64,000 bases of DNA from Azospirillum oryzae (GCF_900177515.1 NZ_FXAK01000007.1:1286501-1350500), one strand, 5' to 3'; shown: positions 1-7,457, numbered from the stretch's first letter. The notes: generated by a model not told the origin, from the letters alone. Translations and numbers: made by a program.

Positions 1-785
1 AGGCCGAGCGCGATGACGCAGGCGGTGATGCCGCTGCCGCAGGAGGCGACGACCGGCCGGTCGAGATCCAGTCCGGCGGCGCGTGCCTTCTCCGCGATGA
101 CATCCGGCGGCAGCAGGGTCTTGGACTCGGCGTCGATCAGGTCGCTGTGGGGCAGGTTGAAGCTGCCGGGAATGCGTCCGCTGCGCCGGCCGGGCCAGGG
201 CTCCGCCACCGCGCCTTCGAAGCGGGGCTGGGCACGGGCGTCGGTCACCTGATCGGCCCGCGCGTCGATGTTGGCGAGCACCTGATCGGCGCTGCGGATC
301 AGCTCCGGCCGCTTGCGTGCGGTGAAGGCCGTCGGGTGGACCGGGGCGGCCTCACCCGATTCGGTCGGGCGACCCTCGGCCAGCCACTTCGGCAGTCCGC
401 CGTCGAGCACCGCCACGCGGTCGAAGCCGAACAGGCGGAACAGCCACCAGACGCGCGCCGCCGCGGTGGCCATGCCGGCGGCGTCATAGACCACCACCGT
501 GTCGCCGTCGCCGATGCCGAGCGCGCCGATCTTCGCGGCGAAGGTCGCCTCATCGGGGGCCATGTGGGGCAGGGGGGCGGTGTCCGGGGCCGCCACCTCG
601 TCGACGTCGCACAGCCGGGCGCCGGGGATGTGGCAGGTGGCGAAGTCCGCCCGGATGTCGCGCTTCAGGGCCGGCATGTGCCAGGACCCGTCGAGAACCT
701 TAAGGCCGGGCCTTCCGAGATTGTGGGCCAGCCAGTCGGTGGAGACGACGGGGCCGGTCAGCGGATCCACGGTGCTGTCGCTCAT
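1..785 (-). CDS. sseA: 3-mercaptopyruvate sulfurtransferase (rhodanese family), 3' end cut by window edge
   Basis: The reading frame is open from an ATG at 785 to the left edge with no stop, about 261 codons. It is a tandem rhodanese-fold sulfurtransferase: residues from the start give the N-terminal (inactive) domain, including PGARLCDVDEV, and the second domain carries the active-site loop CGSGITA with the catalytic Cys at about residue 249. The CGSG(V/I)TA form is typical of mercaptopyruvate sulfurtransferase rather than thiosulfate sulfurtransferase, which has CRKGVTA. Known family members move sulfur from 3-mercaptopyruvate to cyanide or thiols. Only about 20-30 C-terminal residues should be missing. 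It lies 52 bp downstream of alaX and cysK on the same strand, so it may share their transcript and fits a sulfur/cysteine theme. Confidence 0.9.
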   Translation of the reverse strand, partial: MSDSTVDPLTGPVVSTDWLAHNLGRPGLKVLDGSWHMPALKRDIRADFATCHIPGARLCDVDEVAAPDTAPLPHMAPDEATFAAKIGALGIGDGDTVVVYDAAGMATAAARVWWLFRLFGFDRVAVLDGGLPKWLAEGRPTESGEAAPVHPTAFTARKRPELIRSADQVLANIDARADQVTDARAQPRFEGAVAEPWPGRRSGRIPGSFNLPHSDLIDAESKTLLPPDVIAEKARAAGLDLDRPVVASCGSGITACVIALG

Positions 786-837
786 TCTGCGCGTCCTTGA
801 AAAGGAATCTTTCGGGCGGAAGATCGGGGTGACGGGT

Positions 838-1545
838 TCAGTCCTTCAGCGCGATAACGACGCGCCGGTTCTGCTTGCCCTTGTTTTCGATCTTCGTCAC
901 CTCGATTCCGCCGATTTCGCCGGTGCGGGCGACATGGGTGCCGCCGCAGGGCTGCAGATCGACGCCCTCGACATTCAGCAGGCGCACCCGGCCGCTGCCG
1001 GTCGGCGGCTTCACCGACATGGTGCGGACCAACTCCGGCTGCGCCGCCATCTCCTCGTCGGAGATCCAGCGGGTGCCGACCGGCGTGTCGGCGGCGATCA
1101 GCCGGTTCACCGCCTCGGCAATGGCATCCTTGTCGAGGGCTTCGGCCGGGACGTTGAAGTCGAGCCGGCTTTTGTCCGCCCCGATCTGCCCGCCGGTGAC
1201 CGATCCCGGCACCACCGCGCACAGCAGGTGCAGGGCGGTGTGCATGCGCATGTGGCGATAGCGGCGGTCCCAGTCGATCTCCGCCTCCACCGCGGTGCCG
1301 GGGGCGGGCAGCTCCTGCCCGTCCTCCGGCACATGGATGACGTCGTCGGGGCCGCCGTCGCCCTTCACCGTGTCCTTGATGCGGACTTCGAACCCGTCGA
1401 AGCGCAGCACCCCGCTGTCGCCCGGTTGGCCGCCGCCGGTCGGATAAAAGACGGTGCGGTCGAGCCGGATGCCGCGGTCGTCCACCGCCGTGACGGTGGC
1501 GACGCAGTTTCGGGCGTAGGCGTCCTCGCGGAATAGCGCGTCCAT
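838..1545 (-). CDS. alaX: Alanyl-tRNA editing protein (AlaX family)
   Basis: This 235-residue protein resembles the editing half of alanyl-tRNA synthetase without the aminoacylation core. Metal-binding motifs are visible: HTALH at residues 102-106 and CGGTH at 200-204, which together form the zinc site of AlaX proteins. An early FYPTGGGQPGD segment is the conserved second-domain loop. Family members hydrolyse Ser-tRNA(Ala) or Gly-tRNA(Ala) in trans. The ATG at 1545 is preceded by a good GAGGGGG ribosome site about 3 bases upstream. It follows the cysteine synthase stop by 17 bp and precedes the sulfurtransferase by 52 bp, so co-transcription is likely. The length fits the medium AlaX-M class. 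Confidence 0.9.
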   Translation of the reverse strand: MDALFREDAYARNCVATVTAVDDRGIRLDRTVFYPTGGGQPGDSGVLRFDGFEVRIKDTVKGDGGPDDVIHVPEDGQELPAPGTAVEAEIDWDRRYRHMRMHTALHLLCAVVPGSVTGGQIGADKSRLDFNVPAEALDKDAIAEAVNRLIAADTPVGTRWISDEEMAAQPELVRTMSVKPPTGSGRVRLLNVEGVDLQPCGGTHVARTGEIGGIEVTKIENKGKQNRRVVIALKD

Positions 1546-1562
1546 ATCCCCCTCGAGAAGAA

Positions 1563-2564
1563 TCAGGCCAGCCAGTCTGGCACCGGAAGATTCTGCTCAC
1601 GGAGGAAGTCAGGATTGAAGAGCTTCGATTGGTAACGCTGCCCCCCGTCGCACAGGATGGTCACCACCGTGTGACCCGGACCGAGGTCGCGGGCAACCCG
1701 CATCGCCGCGGCGACGTTGATGCCCGACGAGCCGCCCAGCACCAGACCCTGGTTCTTGATCAGGTCGAAGATGATCGGCAGCGCCTCTTCATCCGGGATC
1801 TGCAGGGCGTCGTCGATCGGCGCCTGTTCCAGGTTGGCGGTGATGCGGCCCTGGCCGATGCCTTCGGTGATGGAGCTGCCTTCCGACTTCAACTCGCCTT
1901 TGGTGTAGTAGCTGAACAGCGCTGCGCCCATCGGGTCGGCCAGCGTGATGCGGATGTTCGGGTTCCGCTCCTTCAGCGCCAGCGCGATGCCGGCCAGCGT
2001 GCCGCCGCTGCCGACCGCGCAGGTGAAGGCATCGATTTTGCCGCCGGTCTGTTCCCAGATCTCCGGGCCGGTGGTGGTGCGGTGGCCTTCGCGGTTGGCG
2101 GTGTTGTCGAACTGGTTGGCCCAGACGACGCCGTTCGGCTCCGTCTTCGCCAGTTCCTCGGCCAGCCGGCCGGAATAGCGGACGTAGTTGTCGGGATTGG
2201 AATAGGGAACCGCCGGGACCAGCCGCAGGTCGGCGCCGATCAGGCGCAGCATGTCCTTCTTTTCCTGGCTCTGCGTCTCCGGCATCACGATGACGGTGCG
2301 ATAGCCGAGCGCATTGCCGACCAGCGCCAGCCCGATGCCGGTGTTGCCGGCCGTGCCCTCGACGATGGTGCCGCCGGGGCGCAGCAGGCCGCGCTTTTCC
2401 GCGTCGCGCACGATGGCGAGCGCCGCGCGGTCCTTGACCGATCCGCCGGGGTTCAGGAACTCCGCCTTGCCCAGGATCTCGCAGCCCGTCGCCTTCGATG
2501 GCCCTTCCAGGCGAATCAGCGGCGTGTTGCCGATGGCGCCGATAAAGCCGTTGCGGATGTCCAA
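1563..2564 (-). CDS. cysK: Cysteine synthase A (O-acetylserine sulfhydrylase), PLP enzyme
   Basis: A 333-residue fold-type II PLP enzyme. The PLP lysine is Lys44 in NPGGSVKDR, the substrate loop TAGNTG is at 71-76, and a glycine-rich phosphate-binding loop (GSGGT) occurs mid-protein. It should make cysteine from O-acetylserine and sulfide. I chose the TTG start at 2564 because GGGAG lies about 6 bases upstream and the family N-terminus (DIRNGFIGAIGNTPL) begins right there; the frame stays open about 50 codons further upstream, but that stretch looks non-coding. A candidate promoter sits at 2604-2632. The NPGGSVKDR loop is shared with cysteine synthase B and cystathionine beta-synthase types, so the exact donor substrate is less certain than the family. 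Confidence 0.88.
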   Translation of the reverse strand: MDIRNGFIGAIGNTPLIRLEGPSKATGCEILGKAEFLNPGGSVKDRAALAIVRDAEKRGLLRPGGTIVEGTAGNTGIGLALVGNALGYRTVIVMPETQSQEKKDMLRLIGADLRLVPAVPYSNPDNYVRYSGRLAEELAKTEPNGVVWANQFDNTANREGHRTTTGPEIWEQTGGKIDAFTCAVGSGGTLAGIALALKERNPNIRITLADPMGAALFSYYTKGELKSEGSSITEGIGQGRITANLEQAPIDDALQIPDEEALPIIFDLIKNQGLVLGGSSGINVAAAMRVARDLGPGHTVVTILCDGGQRYQSKLFNPDFLREQNLPVPDWLA

Positions 2565-2603
2565 GACGGGTACTCCCAAGGTCAGGTGTGGATTGCTGAC
2601 GAT

Positions 2604-2632
2604 ACTATCAGGTCGGGGAGCGGCGGTTTCAA
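2604..2632 (-). promoter_or_regulatory. Candidate sigma70-type promoter for cysK-alaX-sseA
   Basis: On the minus strand TTGAAA (2632-2627) and GATAGT (2609-2604) are separated by exactly 17 bp. This places transcription start about 30 bp before the TTG start codon at 2564. The match is 5/6 at -35 and 4/6 at -10. Seen by eye only. Confidence 0.5.
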
Positions 2633-2692
2633 GGCGGCGGTGTGAAATGCTGCATTGAACGAGGTATAAGTGTGAATTTGACGACGGAGGGA

Positions 2693-2713
2693 GGGCGCCG
2701 CTTGCCGGCGCCC
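2693..2713 (-). terminator. GC-rich hairpin just after nudF stop
   Basis: GGGCGCC (2693-2699) pairs with GGCGCCC (2707-2713) around a 7-base loop, starting 8 bp beyond the nudF stop codon. A T-run is absent (the downstream strand reads TCCCTCC), so if it acts as a terminator it is not a canonical one. Confidence 0.3.
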
Positions 2714-2720
2714 GGCACAC

Positions 2721-3332
2721 TCACCCCTGACCGAGCCAGCGCTTGCGCAAGCCCTCGCGGTGACGGGCGAGCCAGCCGATCGCGATGATGGCGACGGAAT
2801 TGCGCAGGCGGTTCTCGTCCATCATGCGGATCGCCTCGTCGGCCGGCAGGGCGAAAATCCGGATATCCTCGTGCTCCTCCTCCAGGCCGCCGGTGGCGGC
2901 GAGGTTGCGGCTGTCGACCCGGCCGCAGAAGACGGTGACGACCTCGGTGAAGGCGCCTGGGCTGACGTAGTAATCGCAGATCTGCTCGATCTCACGGATG
3001 GCGCAGCCGGCCTCCTCCAGCGATTCGCGGCGCGCCACCTCCTCGGGGCTCTCGCCCTCGCCGACCATGCCGGCGACGATCTCGGTCATCCAGGCCGGGC
3101 CGCCGGCCGCGGCGGAGCCGACGCGGAACTGCTCGATCATCACCACACTGTCGAGATCGGGATCGTACAGCAGCACGCCCACCGCCGCGCCGCGGTCGCA
3201 CACCTCGCGCGGCGGCAGCACGTCGGTCCAGCTTCCGTCGAACTTCTTGTGGCGCAGGCGGTAGACGTCGATGGTGAGGAAGCCCTTGTAGGGGGTCTTC
3301 TTGTCGATGATCTCGATGTCGGGGTGATTCAT
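2721..3332 (-). CDS. nudF: NUDIX hydrolase, ADP-ribose pyrophosphatase type
   Basis: A 203-residue NUDIX protein. The NUDIX box spans about residues 88-110 (G..G.GESPEEVARRESLEEAG), containing the REx2EE metal-binding core. The upstream beta-strands VMIEQFR and the C-terminal part ending in a helix resemble NudF/TrgB ADP-ribose pyrophosphatases, which split ADP-ribose into AMP and ribose 5-phosphate. I chose the ATG at 3332 (MNHPDIEII) over an upstream in-frame start because the additional 21 residues (Arg/Thr-rich) are not family-like. It lies between the pseudo-protease gene and cysK, all on the minus strand. The exact nucleotide substrate cannot be fixed from sequence. Confidence 0.82.
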   Translation of the reverse strand: MNHPDIEIIDKKTPYKGFLTIDVYRLRHKKFDGSWTDVLPPREVCDRGAAVGVLLYDPDLDSVVMIEQFRVGSAAAGGPAWMTEIVAGMVGEGESPEEVARRESLEEAGCAIREIEQICDYYVSPGAFTEVVTVFCGRVDSRNLAATGGLEEEHEDIRIFALPADEAIRMMDENRLRNSVAIIAIGWLARHREGLRKRWLGQG

Positions 3333-3410
3333 GATCGGCGCGGTCCCACGGGTGGCTGTTCCCGACAGGGTGCTACGCCGCAGTTTCCACCACAAGCGCC
3401 GGGGCGGCCA

Positions 3411-4430
3411 TCACAGCGTCGGGTTCAGCCGCAGGAAGCGCACGCGGTCGGCCGAGGTGACCGGGACGGGAGTCAGTGTGGCGCCGCGCATCACCTCCAG
3501 CGGGACGACGACGCCGGCCGGCCCCAGGCCCCAGAGCTTGCGGTAGAAATCCGCCAGTCCGCTGAAGCGCTGGCCGCCGACGCCGACGATCCAGTCGCCC
3601 GGACGCAGGCCGGCCGACTCGGCGGGGCTGCGCGGCGACACCTTTTCCACCATCAGCCGGCCCAACTCCTCGCGCAGGGTAACGCCCAACCACGGCCGGG
3701 CCGGCTCCTGCCGGCGGCCATAGGCGAGCAGGTCGGCGAGGATCGGCTCCAGCGCCGACACCGGGACGAACATGTTGCCGGGCAGGCCGCGGCCCTCCAC
3801 CGCCTCCATCACCAGCAGCGATCCGATGCCGACCAGCCGGCCCTCGCGGTCGACCAGGGCGGCGCCGTTGAAGGCACGGATCGGCGGGAAGGTGAACAGC
3901 GCCTCGTCCAGCAGATACTCCCAGTAGCCGGCGAACTCGCGCTTGCTGACCAGCTTCACGGCGGTGGCGCCGCGATTGTCGCCGCCGCTGAGCACAAGCA
4001 GCGTGTCGCCCTCTTTCACCGCATCGGCGTTGGCCAGCCGCAGCCAGGGGGCCGAGAACCCCAGCTCCGCCCGCAGCAGGCCGAAGCCGCTGACGGGATC
4101 GTAGGCGACCATGCTGGCGGGATAGCTGCGCCCGTCGGCGGCGGTGACCTCGATCTGCGAGGCCTCCATCACCGTATAGCCGATGGTCAGGATCAGGCCG
4201 GACCCGTCGATGACCACGCCGCTGCCCTCGCGGTCGGTTCCCAGCGTGCGCGCGCTCTGGCTGTCCGGCGGCACGGTTGCGGTGATGCCGACGATGGAAC
4301 GGACGACGCGATCCGGATCAAGCTGTTCCGGTTCCGCTGCCCGCGCGGCACCCGCGCCCAGTTGAATGCCGACAAGAACGAGGATGGCGGCTGCCAGCCG
4401 CTTCACGACCGGTGTTGAGACGACCCGCAT
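3411..4430 (-). CDS. Exported HtrA/DegP-like protein with PDZ domain and lost catalytic triad
   Basis: A 339-residue protein with a signal peptide (hydrophobic 11-28, cleavage near ARAAE), a trypsin-like domain (about 40-235) and one PDZ domain (about 245-325, with PWLGV and SPAESAGLRPGDWIV). Aligned by eye with DegP, the catalytic His is Tyr85 (LTIGYTV), the Asp is Gly115 (DPVSGFGLL) and the nucleophile Ser is Asn188 (AFNGAAL, where proteases have GNSGG). All three triad positions are therefore changed while the fold-defining stretches GSGVVID, DGRSYPA and the PDZ remain. I infer a non-proteolytic periplasmic chaperone or binding protein. The ATG at 4430 has GGGAG 8 bases upstream; an ATG 6 codons earlier is possible. 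The reading frame is intact, so it is not a decayed gene. Confidence 0.8.
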   Translation of the reverse strand: MRVVSTPVVKRLAAAILVLVGIQLGAGAARAAEPEQLDPDRVVRSIVGITATVPPDSQSARTLGTDREGSGVVIDGSGLILTIGYTVMEASQIEVTAADGRSYPASMVAYDPVSGFGLLRAELGFSAPWLRLANADAVKEGDTLLVLSGGDNRGATAVKLVSKREFAGYWEYLLDEALFTFPPIRAFNGAALVDREGRLVGIGSLLVMEAVEGRGLPGNMFVPVSALEPILADLLAYGRRQEPARPWLGVTLREELGRLMVEKVSPRSPAESAGLRPGDWIVGVGGQRFSGLADFYRKLWGLGPAGVVVPLEVMRGATLTPVPVTSADRVRFLRLNPTL

Positions 4431-4659
4431 GACGCCGCACTCCCGCACAAGGCAGGGCCAAGGGCACCCCCGTCGTCGCGCGGCCCTGTCCGTCGCGACT
4501 CGGATGACACTGACATGACATTGCGCTCGAGTCGCGGCTCATCAAGCCGCTGCCGGGCGCCCGCCGCGCCTTTGCGGGTGGAAACATACCGCTGCCGGCC
4601 GGTGTTGTCCTGTCGGAGACCGGAAATCGGCCCGGACAATGAAGAGGAAAGGCGACAGC

Positions 4660-4839
4660 ATGCCCATCAACAGCGAACAGGAACTGGAACAGGCCGTTCA
4701 GGAGTTCCAGCGCCTGAGCGATGCACCGGAGGGCTCGGAGGACGGACGCCGCCGCAGTGTTCTGGACGCGGACATCAAGGCGTATTACGCCAGATGCGCC
4801 AACACGATGCGGCCCGGCAAGCCGCCCTCCACCGGCTGA
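4660..4839 (+). CDS. Small acidic/helical protein of unknown function
   Basis: A 59-residue protein starting MPINSEQELEQAVQEF. The N-terminal 35 residues look amphipathic-helical and acidic; the C-terminus is Pro/Gly-rich. An AGGAAAGG ribosome site lies about 8 bases before the ATG at 4660; an in-frame ATG at 4639 sits inside that site and is less likely. It has no signal peptide or membrane segment. It is 82 bp upstream of the cysteine-containing small gene at 4922 on the same strand, so the two may form a pair. I do not recognise the family. Confidence 0.6.
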   Translation: MPINSEQELEQAVQEFQRLSDAPEGSEDGRRRSVLDADIKAYYARCANTMRPGKPPSTG

Positions 4840-4921
4840 CCGGAGGGCGCAGGCGGGTCCCGGTGATATGCCGGCCAAAGCGGCCGGCAGAATCGGCCAT
4901 AAGGAAGGAGACCGGTCCGCG

Positions 4922-5164
4922 ATGAAGCGACTCGACACCTGCTATACCTGCCGCTTCTGGGAGGGGCAGGGGCTCCGCCAGCGCGGGCCGAAGGGGACCT
5001 GCCGGCGCTATCCGCCGGTGGTGACCCCGCGCAGCCCCGAAGGCGATTTTCCCATCACGCTGTCCACCGACTGGTGCGGGGAATGGAAGCGGGTGGCCGT
5101 CGCCGCGGTCGGGGGCGATCCGTCGGAGTCCGGCGACACCATCTATGATGATCTGGTGGAGTAG
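4922..5164 (+). CDS. Small four-cysteine protein, putative metal-binding
   Basis: An 80-residue protein starting MKRLDTCYTCRFW. It has exactly four Cys residues: CYTC near the N-terminus, one in GTCRRYPP and one in DWCGEWK. The last three sit beside aromatic residues, as in rubredoxin-like or zinc-ribbon folds. I infer a small zinc or iron-sulfur binding protein. AAGGAAGGAG precedes the ATG by about 11 bases. The acidic C-terminal tail (GDTIYDDLVE) is likely disordered. It is convergent with the small membrane protein gene at 5172-5417, with only 7 bp between the two stops. No function can be assigned. Confidence 0.65.
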   Translation: MKRLDTCYTCRFWEGQGLRQRGPKGTCRRYPPVVTPRSPEGDFPITLSTDWCGEWKRVAVAAVGGDPSESGDTIYDDLVE

Positions 5165-5171
5165 GGCCGCC

Positions 5172-5417
5172 TCACCGCGGGTGGGGCGGGATCACCAGGA
5201 CCGGCGTGTTCTCGTAGGCCTGTGGGAGGCTGTCGGTGGCCGGGCCGTCCCAATCCGTGCTGAAGGCCAGCAGGGCGACCAGCACGGCCGCCAGGAACAG
5301 CAGGACCGCGGTGACGCAATCCACCGTCCGCACCGGTTGGTCGTCCGGTTCGGGAGAACCGCGGCCGGTTCCATCGACCGGCGGAGCGGTGCGAAGACGT
5401 TCTGACTGGAATGGCAT
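5172..5417 (-). CDS. Small single-pass membrane protein of unknown function
   Basis: An 81-residue protein from the ATG at 5417 (MPFQSERLRTAPP). One hydrophobic stretch (VTAVLLFLAAVLVALLAF) sits mid-protein between polar arms. GGAGGA lies 5 bases upstream of an in-frame GTG two codons earlier (5423), so GTG may be the true start. Composition and length are like many lineage-restricted alphaproteobacterial membrane proteins. It is transcribed toward the four-Cys gene. No family recognised. Confidence 0.5.
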   Translation of the reverse strand: MPFQSERLRTAPPVDGTGRGSPEPDDQPVRTVDCVTAVLLFLAAVLVALLAFSTDWDGPATDSLPQAYENTPVLVIPPHPR

Positions 5418-5592
5418 AAGCACGGCGATCCTCCATGGCTGGAGACGCCCGGTCCAAGACTGGGTCCGGATTGTTATCAAGTCTAACGCCGTGCGGCCGG
5501 GCGCGGCATTTCGCTTCCGGCAAGTCAGGATCGTCTTTTGGGACTAGTTCTTGCCACAGCGGACGACCGTCGGTCCTAGCCCGACTGCTTTA

Positions 5593-5606
5593 AACCGAAT
5601 TCGGTT
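5593..5606. promoter_or_regulatory. Perfect 14-bp palindrome, possible operator
   Basis: AACCGAATTCGGTT reads identically on both strands and stands in an AT-richer stretch between the small membrane gene (start 5417) and the tRNA-Asn terminator. A second short palindrome, GACCGTCGGTC, lies about 20 bp to the left. Transcription-factor binding is an inference from symmetry only. Confidence 0.35.
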
Positions 5607-5640
5607 ACTTAACCGCCACAGTCAAGGCGCAATGGTGCAG

Positions 5641-5678
5641 AAAGAAGAAAAGGCCGGATGCGTGTTGCATCCGGCCTC
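5641..5678 (-). terminator. Intrinsic terminator of tRNA-Asn
   Basis: An 11-bp perfect stem, AGGCCGGATGC (5651-5661) with GCATCCGGCCT (5667-5677), closes a 5-base loop. On the minus strand it is followed by TTTCTTCTTT. It begins 8 bp beyond the 3' CCA of the tRNA. Confidence 0.85.
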
Positions 5679-5685
5679 TTCGATC

Positions 5686-5761
5686 TGGCTCCCGGTGCTG
5701 GACTCGAACCAGCGACAAGCGGATTAACAGTCCGCTGCTCTACCAACTGAGCTAACCGGGA
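5686..5761 (-). tRNA. tRNA-Asn (anticodon GTT)
   Basis: A 76-base tRNA on the minus strand. It begins TCCCGGTTAGCTCAGTTGG and ends with an encoded CCA. The anticodon loop CTGTTAA places GTT at 5728-5726. The T-arm GGTTCGAGTCC is standard, and the acceptor stem TCCCGGT pairs with ACCGGGA. Own promoter at 5806-5834 and own terminator at 5641-5678. Confidence 0.97.
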
Positions 5762-5805
5762 TCGGTGACTGACCTTTCGGCCGCCGCCGTTGTTGGCGTG
5801 GCGGG

Positions 5806-5834
5806 TGTATAGCCGAACCATCCGACCCTGCCAA
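5806..5834 (-). promoter_or_regulatory. tRNA-Asn promoter
   Basis: TTGGCA (5834-5829) and TATACA (5811-5806) on the minus strand are 17 bp apart, about 45 bp ahead of the mature tRNA. The tRNA-Cys promoter has the same architecture, which supports the call. Confidence 0.7.
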
Positions 5835-5920
5835 GCCAATTCCGACAGGAAAATGAATTTTCTTGGCCCAAGGCGCGAAGGGGGAGGGAGGGGCAATCCA
5901 TCAACGAAAACAAGGCCCAA

Positions 5921-5950
5921 ACGCAAAAAGCCCCGCCGGAGCGGGGCTGC
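5921..5950 (-). terminator. Intrinsic terminator of tRNA-Cys
   Basis: On the minus strand AGCCCCG pairs with CGGGGCT (5930-5947 overall) and is followed directly by TTTTTGCGTTT. The hairpin starts about 43 bp after the tRNA 3' end. Confidence 0.88.
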
Positions 5951-5990
5951 GTTCGGACCATTCGGTCGTCTGCTATACTATCGTCAGGTA

Positions 5991-6064
5991 TGGAGGCACG
6001 GGCGGGAATCGAACCCACGTACACGGATTTGCAGTCCGCTGCATCACCACTCTGCCACCGCGCC
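5991..6064 (-). tRNA. tRNA-Cys (anticodon GCA)
   Basis: A 74-base tRNA on the minus strand beginning GGCGCGGTGGCAGAGTGG. The anticodon loop CTGCAAA gives GCA. The T-arm GGGTTCGATTCCC is standard and the 3' end carries discriminator T plus encoded CCA. The acceptor stem includes one G-T pair. It is one of two adjacent, independently transcribed tRNA genes. Confidence 0.97.
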
Positions 6065-6117
6065 ATCCTGACCGGCACCGGCGCGCCGTTTCCGGTGCGA
6101 CCTCGGTGTGGAGCGGT

Positions 6118-6146
6118 GGTATAGCGGCCCGGAACGGAGCGGTCAA
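6118..6146 (-). promoter_or_regulatory. tRNA-Cys promoter
   Basis: TTGACC (6146-6141) and TATACC (6123-6118) on the minus strand are exactly 17 bp apart. The expected start is near 6111, about 47 bp before the mature tRNA 5' end. Confidence 0.72.
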
Positions 6147-6266
6147 GGCGATTGGTGACGATTTTTGAACATCGTTCGCCGGGCGGCCGGAACCTGATCC
6201 CGGTGGCGGTTTCCCCACCCGTTTTCCCGACACCCGGCAAAGGCCGGATGCCAACCGCTCGTGGCG

Positions 6267-6296
6267 TTGTGTTCGCCAGGCCTTTGCGGCTATATA
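6267..6296 (+). promoter_or_regulatory. Candidate promoter for pcm-rhodanese-tolC
   Basis: TTGTGT (6267-6272) and TATATA (6291-6296) are separated by 18 bp, with the pcm ATG about 70 bp downstream. The -10 is strong in a GC-rich setting; the -35 is 4/6. The rest of the 305-bp gap between tRNA-Cys and pcm contains the tRNA-Cys promoter and no visible gene. Confidence 0.5.
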
Positions 6297-6369
6297 CCGC
6301 CATGGCAGGAAGCCGTCCGCTGTTCGGCTTGGTGCCGGTGTCGTCACAACACATCAATAAGCGACCGCC

Positions 6370-7026
6370 ATGACCGATTTCGCCGCCGCACGCTATTTCA
6401 TGGTCGAGGGACAGATCCGCCCCAACAAGGTGACCGATCAACGTCTCGTCGATGTCCTGTCGGAGCTTCCGCGCGAAGCCTTCGTTCCTGAGACGGCGCG
6501 TGGCGTCGCTTATGTCGACGACGACCTTCCCATCGGCAAGGGCCGTTTCCTGCTGGAGCCGATGGTCTTCGCCCGCATGCTCCAGGCCGTCGCCGTGCAG
6601 GAGACCGACCGGGTGCTCGACGTCGGCGCCGCCGGCGGTTACTCCACCGCGGTGCTGGGCCGTCTCGCCTCGTCGGTGGTCGGCCTCGATTGCGACGAGG
6701 GGCTGACCGCCGCTGCGACCGCGGCGCTGGCCGGGCAGGGCATCACGAATGCCAAGGCCGTCACCGGCCCGCTGGCGGAGGGGTACGCCCAAAACGCCCC
6801 TTACGACGTCATCGTCGTCGAAGGTACCGTGCCGGAGGTGCCGGCGGCGCTGACCGAGCAGCTGGCGGAAGGCGGACGCCTCGTCGCCATTGTCCAGGGC
6901 AAGGGCGCCGTCGGGGAGGTCCGCCTGTTCCAGCGGACCGCCGGCGTGGTGTCGAGCCGCATCCTGTTCGAGGCCCAGCCGCATGCGCTGCCGGGCTTCG
7001 AAAAGAAGGCGTCCTTCGTGTTCTGA
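6370..7026 (+). CDS. pcm: Protein-L-isoaspartate O-methyltransferase family protein
   Basis: A 218-residue class I SAM-dependent methyltransferase. The family N-terminus (MVEGQIRPNKVTD) is followed by REAFVPE, then the SAM-binding glycine loop VLDVGAAGGYSTAVLG and the post-loop acidic residue in VGLDCDE. Classical enzymes repair isoaspartyl residues in damaged proteins. In alphaproteobacteria this subtype commonly precedes tolC, and here only a rhodanese gene lies between them. The glycine loop reads GAAGGYS, whereas canonical PIMT has GTGSGYQ, so repair activity is probable but not proven. The start at 6370 follows AATAAGCGACCGCC, with only a weak ribosome site. Confidence 0.82.
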   Translation: MTDFAAARYFMVEGQIRPNKVTDQRLVDVLSELPREAFVPETARGVAYVDDDLPIGKGRFLLEPMVFARMLQAVAVQETDRVLDVGAAGGYSTAVLGRLASSVVGLDCDEGLTAAATAALAGQGITNAKAVTGPLAEGYAQNAPYDVIVVEGTVPEVPAALTEQLAEGGRLVAIVQGKGAVGEVRLFQRTAGVVSSRILFEAQPHALPGFEKKASFVF

Positions 7027-7128
7027 CCGGATTCGCCGGTTGGAGAGGTTTTGAACTGAACCGTGCAGTTTACCTCTGCGCGGTTCTGCGCTACCGTCGC
7101 CGTCGCCCTTGCACGAAAGTGAGCACCC

Positions 7129-7455
7129 ATGGCCGCGCCGTTTGAGATCGAGGTGGAAGAACTGGACCGCCGCCGCAAGGCGGGTGACGATCCGGTCGTC
7201 CTCGACGTGCGCGAGCCGTGGGAGTTTGCGCTGTGCGCCATCGACGACAGCCTGCACATCCCGATGAACGGGCTTCCCGGCCGGGTGGACGAGCTGCCGA
7301 AGGACCGCGACATCGTCGTCGTGTGCCATCACGGTGGCCGCAGCGCGCAGGTCACCATGTGGCTGCGTTCCAGGGGCTTCGACCGCGCCATCAACCTGGA
7401 TGGCGGTGTCGATGCCTGGGCGCGCCGAATCGACCCGAACATGAAGGTCTACTGA
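7129..7455 (+). CDS. Single-domain rhodanese-like protein
   Basis: A 108-residue cytosolic rhodanese domain. The conserved LDVREPWEF and HIPMNGLP stretches precede an active loop CHHGGRSA with the predicted persulfide-carrying Cys66; the C-terminus has the typical NLDGGVDAWA signature. Such proteins carry sulfane sulfur or detoxify sulfide or cyanide; the substrate is unknown. It is followed after only 2 bp by tolC and follows pcm by about 100 bp, so it is probably in one transcription unit. There is no signal peptide. Confidence 0.88.
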   Translation: MAAPFEIEVEELDRRRKAGDDPVVLDVREPWEFALCAIDDSLHIPMNGLPGRVDELPKDRDIVVVCHHGGRSAQVTMWLRSRGFDRAINLDGGVDAWARRIDPNMKVY

Positions 7456-7457
7456 AC

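Noticed and set aside
5686..6064. Genomic island attachment site at the tRNA-Asn/tRNA-Cys pair
   Set aside because: No integrase, no direct repeat of a tRNA 3' end and no change in gene type beside the tRNAs.
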